Of a DNA stretch of 64,000 bases, positions 28,401-35,954 are shown piece by piece; position 1 is the stretch's first letter, and every line of letters starts with the position of its first letter. Source of the stretch: SZUA-22 sp963751695 (GTDB lineage: Bacteria > Bacteroidota > Ignavibacteria > Ignavibacteriales > Melioribacteraceae); assembly GCA_963751695.1 (NCBI GenBank), contig CAVVVP010000009.1, positions 434,001 through 498,000 on the forward strand, read 5' to 3'. The translations under genes were made by a program, and so were the position numbers. Below the pieces are notes generated by a model. The model was not told the DNA's origin. It was given only the letters and a program-made list of their open reading frames with translations, and did no database searches.

Positions 28401-29117
28401 TTATTCAGAATCATCTTCTTCGTGCTCTTCCTCACTTTTTTCCTCAATTATAATTTTCTTCTTTATTACCCTTTTATCTCCATCTTTAGAGATGAAAACC
28501 TGCTCACTTTCATGATCCATTTCTTTGAGGAACTTTTCTGCTTCTTCACCCTCATAAACTTTAACTGTCTCTTCCCCACCTTCATTGGTCGTGACTGTTA
28601 CTTTTTTAACACCATCTACAACTTCAACATTTACCTCTTTCTTAATCATATTCTCATCGTCTTCCGTAATCCAAACTAGGTCTTCGTCGCTATCCTTTAG
28701 GATTACATGAATGTCACCATCTTCTGAAATGAACTTCATTCCATGACCGTCTTTCATTTTCAAAATATGTTTTTCAGCAGCTTCACCCTTATATTCTTCA
28801 ATTGTTTCTTTACCATCTACATTTTTCTTTATGATGACCACTTTTTCACCATCTGTATCTTCAACTTCCACATCGACAGTAATTTCCTTTGCTTCGCCAT
28901 TTTTATTCAGAAAAACAAAATTACTTTTAGTCTTTCTCTTCATCTTAGATAGCATTTGCTTTGCTTCGTCGCCGGTAATTTCAACTTCGCCCTCAGTTGT
29001 TTCAATAGTGATCTTTGTTACATCTCCCTTGAGATCATCTAATTTGCTATTTGTTTCTTGAGCAAGAATCAAATTTGTTAATAAAATTATGAGTAATAAC
29101 ACATTTAACTTTTTCAT
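28401..29117 (-). CDS. Exported acidic protein with three internal repeats, function unknown
   Basis: The 238-residue protein starts with a signal peptide (MKKLNVLLLIILLTNLILAQ) and is otherwise rich in Glu, Asp and Lys. Three repeats of about 60 residues are visible: each has a beta strand pair ending in GE-type turns, then a short helix (GDEAKQMLSKM, GEAAEKHILKM, GEEAEKFLKEM), then FVFLNKNGE, KFISEDGD or VFISKDGD. The tail is KSEEEHEEDDSE. No family was recognised. It is divergent from a histidine kinase whose sensor region contains a similar MVWVTSD stretch (here LVWITED), suggesting a partner or target of that system (inference). A strong AGGAGG ribosome site precedes the ATG. Confidence 0.8.
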   Translation of the reverse strand: MKKLNVLLLIILLTNLILAQETNSKLDDLKGDVTKITIETTEGEVEITGDEAKQMLSKMKRKTKSNFVFLNKNGEAKEITVDVEVEDTDGEKVVIIKKNVDGKETIEEYKGEAAEKHILKMKDGHGMKFISEDGDIHVILKDSDEDLVWITEDDENMIKKEVNVEVVDGVKKVTVTTNEGGEETVKVYEGEEAEKFLKEMDHESEQVFISKDGDKRVIKKKIIIEEKSEEEHEEDDSE

Positions 29118-29179
29118 ATTTCCTCCTTTAGTTGAAAAATTTTTGATTCTAAAATATGGTTCTTAGACGAAAGATAGTG

Positions 29180-29215
29180 TTAAAGGGGTATTAAAAAATG
29201 TTAAAAAATGTTAAA
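29180..29215. promoter_or_regulatory. Four phased TTAAA direct repeats in a divergent intergenic region
   Basis: TTAAA begins at 29180, 29191, 29201 and 29211, that is every 10-11 bases, the helical phasing expected for tandem binding of OmpR/PhoB-type regulators. It lies between the exported acidic gene and the kinase gene, whose downstream partner is such a regulator. Confidence 0.5.
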
Positions 29216-29247
29216 TGACAAATTTTATAAGTAGATATAATTAAATT

Positions 29248-30831
29248 ATGCTTATGGAAAAATATAAGGTGAAAATATTAATTACACTCATGACGATTGC
29301 AGTGATTGGATTAATAGTTGTGCAAGTTTTTTGGAGTGTTAAAACTATTTCTACTGAAGAGATTAGATTTGATGCAAAGGTAAACGCTGCAATGATAAGG
29401 GTGGTAGCAAAGCTTGACAAACATAAAACTGCAGACATAATCGTTGAGAAAGTAATTGGTGATGAACCGAAAATGGTCTGGGTGACAAGTGATACTTCAG
29501 AGCATGGGGAGGACAATGTGATTTTTTTGAGTTCAGAATATGAGAGCTCAGAAAAGGGAAAAGATGAAAAATTAGAAATTCAAGTTGAAGTGTCAACCGA
29601 GAGTAGCGGTTTTGTCTATAATACTATTGAGAATGATAGTAGTAGAAAGCGAACAATTAGAAAAATTTATAAATACAATAATGGAAGTGAAGTTTTTTTA
29701 ACAAATTCCGATGTTGATACTGTGATAGTTAATCGGAAGCAACTAATATCAGAAGTTATCGAGGAGATGCGCGGAGTTAATGATGAAGAATATTTAATCA
29801 AAAATTTTACTGAATCTTTTTTAGATTCTGTTATTTTGGAAGAGTTGGGGAATAAGGGCATAATTACAGATTATGAATTCGGAATATTAAATCAATCTGA
29901 AAATGTATTTTTAGTTTTGAGTTCCAAAGAAGATAGTATAAGTTTGGAGCGCACAAAATTTAATATTGCACTTTTCCCAGATGATGTTTTTACTAGCCCG
30001 TTAAAGTTGTTGATCCATTTACCAAATAAATTTACATATCTATTAAGATCAGTCTGGGTGATGTTATCTCTGTCTCTTTTATTTGTAGGTATTATTGTTC
30101 TGGTATATTTAAAGACTTTAAAGATGTTTCTTGATCAAAAAAAAATTACGGAAGTTAAAAATGATCTAATAAATAACATAACACACGAATTTAAAACACC
30201 AATTTCATCAATTTCACTTGCTTCTGAAGCATTGCAGAATCCGCAACTGATAAACAAGGAAAACTCTCTTAAGAAGTATTCTGGCATCATTGCTGAAGAA
30301 AATACTAGATTAACTAGACTGGTGGAGAACTTATTAAACACTGCTGCGTTTGAACGGAGTGAAATCGATCTAAAGAAAGAAACTATTAATGCTGCCAATG
30401 TGATTCAAGCTATAGCCGATTTAACGGTGGACAGAGTGAGTAATACGAGAATCATTATTAGAGATAACTCTGATGGAAGATCTACAATCAACGCAGATCT
30501 TTTCCATTTTTCAAATATTATGAATAATTTAATTGATAATGCAATTAAGTATTCCAAAGGGGATAAAGAAATATTTATAGAAGTTTTTAAAACATCTACT
30601 GATGTTAAGATTAGCATTAAAGATAATGGAATAGGAATTAGTAAATCAGATCAGCAAAAAATTTTTGAGACCTTTTACAGAGTTCCAACTGGAAATATTC
30701 ATAACGTTAAAGGAAATGGGATCGGACTCAGCTATGTTAAGAAAATTGTTGAAGTGCATGGCGGTTCCATAAAAGTAAAGAGCAAAATAGGAGAAGGATC
30801 AACATTTACAATAGTATTTCCAAATGAATGA
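29248..30831 (+). CDS. Membrane sensor histidine kinase
   Basis: The 527-residue kinase has one membrane segment at residues about 8-30, a periplasmic sensor region of some 225 residues, a second segment at about 270-290, a HisKA domain with H313 in NITHEFKTPISS, and a HATPase domain with N-box NNLIDNAIKYSKG, DNGIGIS, and GNGIGLSYVKKIVEVHGG. No HAMP domain is evident. The periplasmic part is acidic and unfamiliar. Starts at 29248 or 29254 are both possible. It overlaps the response regulator gene by 8 bases and is divergent from an exported acidic protein, which may be a ligand or regulated product. Confidence 0.93.
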   Translation: MLMEKYKVKILITLMTIAVIGLIVVQVFWSVKTISTEEIRFDAKVNAAMIRVVAKLDKHKTADIIVEKVIGDEPKMVWVTSDTSEHGEDNVIFLSSEYESSEKGKDEKLEIQVEVSTESSGFVYNTIENDSSRKRTIRKIYKYNNGSEVFLTNSDVDTVIVNRKQLISEVIEEMRGVNDEEYLIKNFTESFLDSVILEELGNKGIITDYEFGILNQSENVFLVLSSKEDSISLERTKFNIALFPDDVFTSPLKLLIHLPNKFTYLLRSVWVMLSLSLLFVGIIVLVYLKTLKMFLDQKKITEVKNDLINNITHEFKTPISSISLASEALQNPQLINKENSLKKYSGIIAEENTRLTRLVENLLNTAAFERSEIDLKKETINAANVIQAIADLTVDRVSNTRIIIRDNSDGRSTINADLFHFSNIMNNLIDNAIKYSKGDKEIFIEVFKTSTDVKISIKDNGIGISKSDQQKIFETFYRVPTGNIHNVKGNGIGLSYVKKIVEVHGGSIKVKSKIGEGSTFTIVFPNE

Positions 30832-31513
30832 GAAAGTGAAAATACTACTAGTTGAAGATGATCCTAATTTAGGCGGATTATTAAAAGAGTTTCTTTTAGT
30901 AAAAAACTATAATGTATCACTAGCTGTAGATGGAGATGAAGGATTAAAATTTTATATTTCTCAAGATTTTGATTTGTGTATCCTCGACATAATGCTGCCA
31001 AAAGTTGATGGTTTTACTCTAGCCCGCGAAATTAGATCAGTTGACGAAAAGATTCCAATAATCTTTTTAACTGCAAAGTCTCAACAGCAAGATAAAATTG
31101 AAGGCTTTAAGATTGGTGGTGATGACTATCTAACAAAACCATTTAGTATGGAAGAACTTCTTTACAGAATTAGTGCTCTGTTAAAAAGATCAAACCCTAA
31201 TAAAGCTGAAATAGTTAATGATAATTTTATATTGGGTAAGTTTAAGTACAATTTTCAAAATAGATCACTAAATATTGAAAATCAGAGTATTAAGTTGACA
31301 TCAAAGGAAAATCAATTACTAAATTTACTTGTTTTAAAAAGAGGAGAATTAGTATCACGTACAGAAGCACTAGTAAAGATTTGGAAATCGGATAACTATT
31401 TTAATTCTCGTAGTATGGATGTTTACATTGCAAAATTGCGAAACCATCTTAAGCATGATAAAACTATTGAAATAATTAACATTCATGGTGAAGGATTTAA
31501 ACTAATTTTTTAA
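30824..31513 (+). CDS. OmpR/PhoB-type response regulator
   Basis: The 229-residue regulator has a receiver domain with acidic pocket EDD (11-13), phospho-acceptor D55 in CILDIMLP and the lysine in FLTAKS, then a C-terminal winged helix (LTSKENQLLNLLVLKRGELVSRTEAL, with the recognition segment NSRSMDVYIAKLRNHL). It overlaps the kinase gene and surely forms a pair with it. The phased TTAAA repeats upstream of the kinase are a candidate binding site. Start is the ATG at 30824. Confidence 0.96.
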   Translation: MNEKVKILLVEDDPNLGGLLKEFLLVKNYNVSLAVDGDEGLKFYISQDFDLCILDIMLPKVDGFTLAREIRSVDEKIPIIFLTAKSQQQDKIEGFKIGGDDYLTKPFSMEELLYRISALLKRSNPNKAEIVNDNFILGKFKYNFQNRSLNIENQSIKLTSKENQLLNLLVLKRGELVSRTEALVKIWKSDNYFNSRSMDVYIAKLRNHLKHDKTIEIINIHGEGFKLIF

Positions 31514-31515
31514 GG

Positions 31516-31863
31516 ATGAACATGAACATTCAAATACTTGGAAGAAAAAATTGTAATAACACTAAAAAAGCGGAGAGGTTCTTTAAAGAAAGGAGAATAA
31601 ATTTTCATATTAGAGATCTAGTTGAAAAAGGTCTGAGTAAAGGTGAACTAGATAATATTACCAGAACTATTGACCCAGAAGATTTGATAGATAAAGAAAG
31701 CAAGCAATATAAAAAGCGTGGCATGGAGCATATGGTTTTTAACGCTGAGGAAGAATTGTTAATCGATCCACTTATTATAAAAACCCCGATCGTACGAAAT
31801 AAAAGTAAATCTACCGTTGGAGTAGATACTGATTCTTGGAATAAATGGATTGAAGCTGGTTAA
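31516..31863 (+). CDS. ArsC/Spx-family thioredoxin-fold protein
   Basis: The 115-residue protein (113 if the second ATG at 31522 is used) has the ArsC/Spx/YffB fold: GRKNCNNTKKAERFFKERR, FHIRDLVEKGLSKGEL, and DPLIIKTPIVRN, the conserved cis-Pro segment. A single cysteine at the active loop (C-N-N-T) remains, without the CxxC of Spx, so it is probably an ArsC-like reductase or glutathione-dependent relative of unknown substrate. It follows the response regulator by two bases and may be in the same operon; its 3' end nearly touches the convergent DUF2179 gene. Confidence 0.85.
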   Translation: MNMNIQILGRKNCNNTKKAERFFKERRINFHIRDLVEKGLSKGELDNITRTIDPEDLIDKESKQYKKRGMEHMVFNAEEELLIDPLIIKTPIVRNKSKSTVGVDTDSWNKWIEAG

Positions 31864-31865
31864 AA

Positions 31866-32450
31866 TTATTTCCTCATCTTGAAAAGCGATTTCAAAGTTG
31901 ATTTTCTGGGTGATCCATGCAATTCATAAGTATTTGAAACATATCTTACATCTTCAATAGAATAAAATGCATTTGGATTATATCCCTTAATAATACCAAC
32001 AACTTGATTGATTTTGGATCTTTTGATAACTGTGAATATTATATGCACCGGACCAGTTGATCCATCTGCAGGAACAACTGTCACGCCAAAATCATTTTCT
32101 TGTAGGTAATTAATAAGTTCTGAAGCATCGTGTTTAGTAATAATTCTAATGATTACAGTACCTATTGCAAGTTTTTGCTCAATTATTATCCCAACGTAGT
32201 TCCCAGCTGCAAAACCTACTGCATATGCGATGTAGTTAGCTGGATTCGTTAAATTTTGCATCACCTGACCAATAGTAACAATCCAGATTAATACTTCTAT
32301 AAAACCAAGAAATGGTGCTAATTTTTTTGCTCCTTTCGCAATAAGGATAATTCGTAACGTACCAAGTGAAACATCTATGATTTTTGCAAGAGCAATCAAT
32401 ATTGGAATCACTATGTAATTAAATTCCCAAGTGTAAAAAAACTCATTCAT
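31866..32450 (-). CDS. DUF2179 membrane protein (UPF0316 family)
   Basis: The 194-residue protein has an N-terminal membrane part with about three helices (IVIPILIALAKIIDVSLGTLR, FLGFIEVLIWIVTIGQVM and YIAYAVGFAAGNYVGIIIE regions) and a soluble C-terminal DUF2179 domain (VTVVPADGSTGPVHIIFTVI, then a second beta-alpha unit). This architecture matches UPF0316. The biochemical role is unknown. It converges on the ArsC-like gene with a two-base gap, and no terminator fits between them. Confidence 0.88.
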   Translation of the reverse strand: MNEFFYTWEFNYIVIPILIALAKIIDVSLGTLRIILIAKGAKKLAPFLGFIEVLIWIVTIGQVMQNLTNPANYIAYAVGFAAGNYVGIIIEQKLAIGTVIIRIITKHDASELINYLQENDFGVTVVPADGSTGPVHIIFTVIKRSKINQVVGIIKGYNPNAFYSIEDVRYVSNTYELHGSPRKSTLKSLFKMRK

Positions 32451-32519
32451 AATTTAAAAGGTAATATTTATTAATATTTTGTATAGAAATCTACTTTAAA
32501 TGTTAGCTAATTAAAATTC

Positions 32520-34031
32520 TTATAGATGTTTTATCTGTCTTTTATTTTTACTGCTGATTTTATTTGAATATTTTGAGGAAAAACCTGGAGCATGCTGTTT
32601 TAAGAAATATGGAATTCTTCGGTTTGGTACAGCAGTGAAATCTCGAATAATAAACTCAGCATATTCTTTTTTATTTTCCCCTTTTACTTCTGTTAGGTAA
32701 ATAAAAAATAATTCGGTAAGTCTATTTAGTGGAATACTCCAAGTTCTTTTTAGTTGGATGTAAATCCAATTTGAGAATTCATAGAAACTATTAAATACCT
32801 CTCCATCCTTCCAAAGATATTTAACAGAAATTTTAAAATTTCCACTGTTGTAAAAAAGATCCCAAAATCTTGCAAATCTTTTCATCAGGATCATTTCATC
32901 TTCTGATATTAGAGCGTTACATATTATTTCATATGGAGGTTCGATTGAATATACCATTTCAAATTCAATATCATGCTGATCAATTGACGTGCCAGACAAT
33001 TTTTTAAGTAAGCCCAATTGAATCTCAGAATTTGTCAGCGAAACAAGTCGATTTAAATTGTACTCAAAACTTTGCAATGATTCTCCAGGCAATCCAATTA
33101 TAAGATCCAAATGAAGATGTGCATTTGTTTCACTCGTGAGGAATCTTATGTTCTTTTCAATTTTCTTAATATTTAGATTGCGATTGATTCTTATTGCAAC
33201 TTCTTCATTTAGGGTTTGAATCCCAACCTCTAATTGGATCGATGCTTTGGGGAATAATTTTAACTTTTCTTTTAAGCTTTCAGGAAAATAATCTGGAATG
33301 ACCTCAAAATGCAAAAAGTATTCTGGCTCCTTATTGAGGAAATAATTTAGAATCTGATTTGTATTTTTAATATTTAAGTTGAAAGTTCGATCAACAAATT
33401 TAAAATGTCTAGCCCCGCGCTCCCAGAGTGTATCAAATTCTGAGAAAAGAAGTTTTGGATCAAATTTCCGAACAGTTTTATCGATTGAAGACAAACAGAA
33501 CTGACAAGAAAAAGGACAACCTCGGGATGCTTCAACATAGATTACTCTATTTTTAATGTCCTCATCAGAATAGTATTTATATGGCAGTTTTAGCTCATGT
33601 ATAGATGGCAGTTCAGCTCTTAAAACTCGTTGCTCAGGAAAACTTTGAGTAAGAATTTGTCGCGATATTCTATAAAACTCAAGATCACCTTCACCTTTAA
33701 TTATGTAATCTGCTGAATCAAAGTTAACTCTAAGTGGGAAGTGGCTAACCTCTGGTCCACCAAGAACAATTGTAATATTTTTCGACCTAGTTTTCAATAA
33801 ACCAATAAGTTCACTTACTTCGAGTGCATTCCAGATGTAGACACCAATACCCACAATCCTAGGATTTCTTAGTAGTATTTTTTCTGCTATTACTTTTACA
33901 TCTTCTTTTTTTATGAATTCGAGAATTTCTGTTCGTGCCTGAAGTTCTTTTAAATTTGCGTAAATATATCGCAGACCAAATGATGAATGAGTATATCTAG
34001 CATTTATTGTTGTAAGGATAATTGAATTCAT
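32520..34031 (-). CDS. B12-binding domain radical SAM protein (DUF4080 type)
   Basis: The 503-residue protein has an N-terminal cobalamin-binding-like domain (TTINARYTHSSFGLRYIYAN, VLGGPEVSHFP), a radical SAM core with the cluster motif C172-x3-C176-x2-C179 (RGCPFSCQFC) and a C-terminal DUF4080-like region. Such proteins use a 4Fe-4S cluster and S-adenosylmethionine, often with B12, for methyl or carbon-skeleton chemistry; the substrate of this branch is unknown. It is the last gene of a minus-strand run with a HAD and a Nudix gene, each 10-12 bases apart, likely one operon. Confidence 0.92.
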   Translation of the reverse strand: MNSIILTTINARYTHSSFGLRYIYANLKELQARTEILEFIKKEDVKVIAEKILLRNPRIVGIGVYIWNALEVSELIGLLKTRSKNITIVLGGPEVSHFPLRVNFDSADYIIKGEGDLEFYRISRQILTQSFPEQRVLRAELPSIHELKLPYKYYSDEDIKNRVIYVEASRGCPFSCQFCLSSIDKTVRKFDPKLLFSEFDTLWERGARHFKFVDRTFNLNIKNTNQILNYFLNKEPEYFLHFEVIPDYFPESLKEKLKLFPKASIQLEVGIQTLNEEVAIRINRNLNIKKIEKNIRFLTSETNAHLHLDLIIGLPGESLQSFEYNLNRLVSLTNSEIQLGLLKKLSGTSIDQHDIEFEMVYSIEPPYEIICNALISEDEMILMKRFARFWDLFYNSGNFKISVKYLWKDGEVFNSFYEFSNWIYIQLKRTWSIPLNRLTELFFIYLTEVKGENKKEYAEFIIRDFTAVPNRRIPYFLKQHAPGFSSKYSNKISSKNKRQIKHL

Positions 34032-34041
34032 TGGAAGCTAT

Positions 34042-34662
34042 TTAACTTGTTGGTAGAATGTTATACATTTTAAAATCGTTTAAAAGTTGATCATTGTTCA
34101 GAAATTGAATTCCACTCCAACCAAGGTTTTTAGCACCTTCTACGTATTCTTTGATGTCATCAATAAATATGTGATTCTCAGAACGTTCTTTAGTAAAGTC
34201 TTCAACCGCTCTGTAAATTTTTTCTTCAGGTTTTATGGCACCAATTTCGTGAGAAAGAATGAGTTTATCAAAATGCTTAAGGAAATCGTACTTTTCCCAT
34301 CCATATTTTTGATGAATAAAATTCGTATTTGAGAGAAGTACCAACTTATATTTCTTTTTTAGTATTGGAAGCAGTGCTGTTGTCTTTTTATTTTCTGTAA
34401 AAAGATCTGAATAAATAATTTTGAAATCATCTTCAGAGATTTTTTGTTCCGTCCATTCCATCATTATTGATAAAAATTCTGCATCACTCAGAGACCAACG
34501 CTCATATTTTCTGTGAACTTCATAATTATCATAGTATCGTTCAGAAAATCTGTCGCCTAATCCTTGATCAATACTATTTAACTTTGAAATGATGCGGTTG
34601 TAGTCAAATGGAATTAATACGTTTCCCAAATCAAAAACAATTACTGTAATTTCTTTTTCCAT
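34042..34662 (-). CDS. HAD-IA family hydrolase
   Basis: The 206-residue protein is a HAD-superfamily phosphatase of the YihX-like type: nucleophile D11 in VFDLGNVLIPFD, motif II LLSNTNFIH, the lysine in IGAIKPEEKIY and motif IV FIDDIKEYVEGA. The helical cap (ERYYDNYEVHRKYERW) lies between. Such enzymes dephosphorylate sugar phosphates or nucleotides; the substrate cannot be read here. It sits between Nudix and radical SAM genes with short gaps. Confidence 0.92.
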   Translation of the reverse strand: MEKEITVIVFDLGNVLIPFDYNRIISKLNSIDQGLGDRFSERYYDNYEVHRKYERWSLSDAEFLSIMMEWTEQKISEDDFKIIYSDLFTENKKTTALLPILKKKYKLVLLSNTNFIHQKYGWEKYDFLKHFDKLILSHEIGAIKPEEKIYRAVEDFTKERSENHIFIDDIKEYVEGAKNLGWSGIQFLNNDQLLNDFKMYNILPTS

Positions 34663-34674
34663 AGATAACTTAAT

Positions 34675-35067
34675 TTATTTAAATGCTGAGTTTATAATTT
34701 TAAGTAGATTTTTATGTCCAATGAATTTAGATATAGATTTCTGTTCTACCCACAATCTTTCTCTAAAATGCTTTTCGTCCCACTTTTTATGAACCTTTTT
34801 AATTTTCATTTTATAGACTTTAACGGAATAATTATCGCCAAATTTTTTATAGGAATATTCACCAATTATCTTTTTCTTAACTTTACCTGAAATACCAGCT
34901 TCTTCACGAGCTTCGTTAGCAGCTGACTCTCTTGCAGAAAATCCAATTTGTATTGTCCCTTTCGGAATGGTCCAACTTTCATTTCGAGTTGTAACTAGCA
35001 TAATCTCAATAATTCCTTCTGCACTTTTTCGATAAGGAATAACGGCTGATTGTTCGATAATTATCAT
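34675..35067 (-). CDS. Nudix hydrolase
   Basis: The 130-residue protein has the Nudix fold, with WTIPKGTIQIGFSARESAA and NEAREEAGI as the Nudix box. Compared with the standard Gx5Ex7REUxEExGU pattern, the first Glu is Phe and the Arg is Asn, while the metal-binding REE-type glutamates EEAG remain. This resembles the variant box of some small diphosphoinositol-polyphosphate-type or unknown-substrate Nudix proteins. It is the first gene of the minus-strand trio. Confidence 0.88.
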   Translation of the reverse strand: MIIIEQSAVIPYRKSAEGIIEIMLVTTRNESWTIPKGTIQIGFSARESAANEAREEAGISGKVKKKIIGEYSYKKFGDNYSVKVYKMKIKKVHKKWDEKHFRERLWVEQKSISKFIGHKNLLKIINSAFK

Positions 35068-35141
35068 TGTTACCTTTGGAAATAAAATCGTTTTTCAAAA
35101 ATATTATCTTTAAGAATGAATGGAAAGCTAGATTTAAAATG

Positions 35142-35164
35142 AAAACCCCGAAACTATCGGGGTT
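35142..35164 (-). terminator. Rho-independent terminator of the tRNA gene
   Basis: AACCCCGA pairs with TCGGGGTT around a five-base loop; on the minus strand it is followed by TTTTC. It lies 8 bases past the 3' end of the tRNA. Confidence 0.85.
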
Positions 35165-35172
35165 GCAATTTG

Positions 35173-35244
<72 letters not shown>

Positions 35245-35488
35245 ATTGATCAAAATTTGAACATCAAAAATATAGTTCTCTCAGCTTTTTGTCAAGACAA
35301 AATTTTGATGATATATTTTTTATCAAAATTATTTCCAACTAATGAGAATAAAATCTTATTTGCAATAAGAATATGATGTTAGTTTGAATTGATAAAATTG
35401 AAATTGTGTATATTTATAAAATATTTAAGATTTTATTATTCGGCACATAAATTGATCGGCCGATTTTTTATTATTGTTGGGAGATAAG
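35245..35488. other. Intergenic region with two palindromes before the methylmalonyl-CoA operon
   Basis: This is a divergent gap between tRNA-Asn and the epimerase gene. It holds an inverted repeat AATTTTGAT/ATCAAAATT (35301-35330) and the perfect palindrome ATCGGCCGAT (35455-35464) followed by T6, 24 bases before the start. The latter stands out as GC-rich in an AT-rich leader and may be an operator or attenuator. No gene is seen. Confidence 0.4.
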
Positions 35489-35890
35489 ATGGAGCTTACA
35501 CATATAGAACATATTGGAATTGCTGTTGAAGATCTTGAATCTTCAATAAAATATTATGAAGATGTACTTGGACTAAAATGTTATGCAATTGAAGAAGTGA
35601 AAGATCAAAAAGTTAAAACAGCATTCTTTAAAGTAGGGGATACTAAGATAGAACTATTGGAATCTACGAAAAGTGACGGACCAATTGGAAAATACATTGA
35701 AAAAAAAGGTCAAGGAATTCATCATATTGCTTTTCATGTAAATGGAATTTCTGATGCTTTAAAGGAAGCTGATAATAAGGGAATAAGACTGATTGACCAA
35801 CAACCTCGCAAAGGTGCAGAGGGATTGAATATCGCTTTCTTACATCCTAAATCTACTGGTGGTGTCTTAACTGAATTATGTGAAGGATAG
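35489..35890 (+). CDS. mce: Methylmalonyl-CoA epimerase
   Basis: The epimerase interconverts R- and S-methylmalonyl-CoA. The 133-residue protein has the vicinal-oxygen-chelate repeats: HIEHIGIAVEDLESSIKYY with the first metal histidine, TKIELLES, then GIHHIAFHV with the second histidine and a C-terminal GVLTELCE with the last glutamate. The ATG at 35489 with GGGAG at 35479 is preferred to an upstream in-frame start. It heads the decarboxylase operon, supplying the S isomer. Confidence 0.95.
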   Translation: MELTHIEHIGIAVEDLESSIKYYEDVLGLKCYAIEEVKDQKVKTAFFKVGDTKIELLESTKSDGPIGKYIEKKGQGIHHIAFHVNGISDALKEADNKGIRLIDQQPRKGAEGLNIAFLHPKSTGGVLTELCEG

Positions 35891-35954
35891 ATTTTTAATT
35901 TTAGGATCTAAGTTTACAGATAAGTCTTAGATTTAAATTAATAAAGGAGTTTAA

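Noticed and set aside
28422..29061. Plus-strand open frames opposite the exported acidic gene
   Set aside because: They are Phe/Ser/Leu-rich shadows of the acidic minus-strand gene and have no promoter or ribosome site.
35301..35330. Inverted repeat AATTTTGAT/ATCAAAATT as a terminator
   Set aside because: All but two pairs are A-T and no gene ends into it on either strand.
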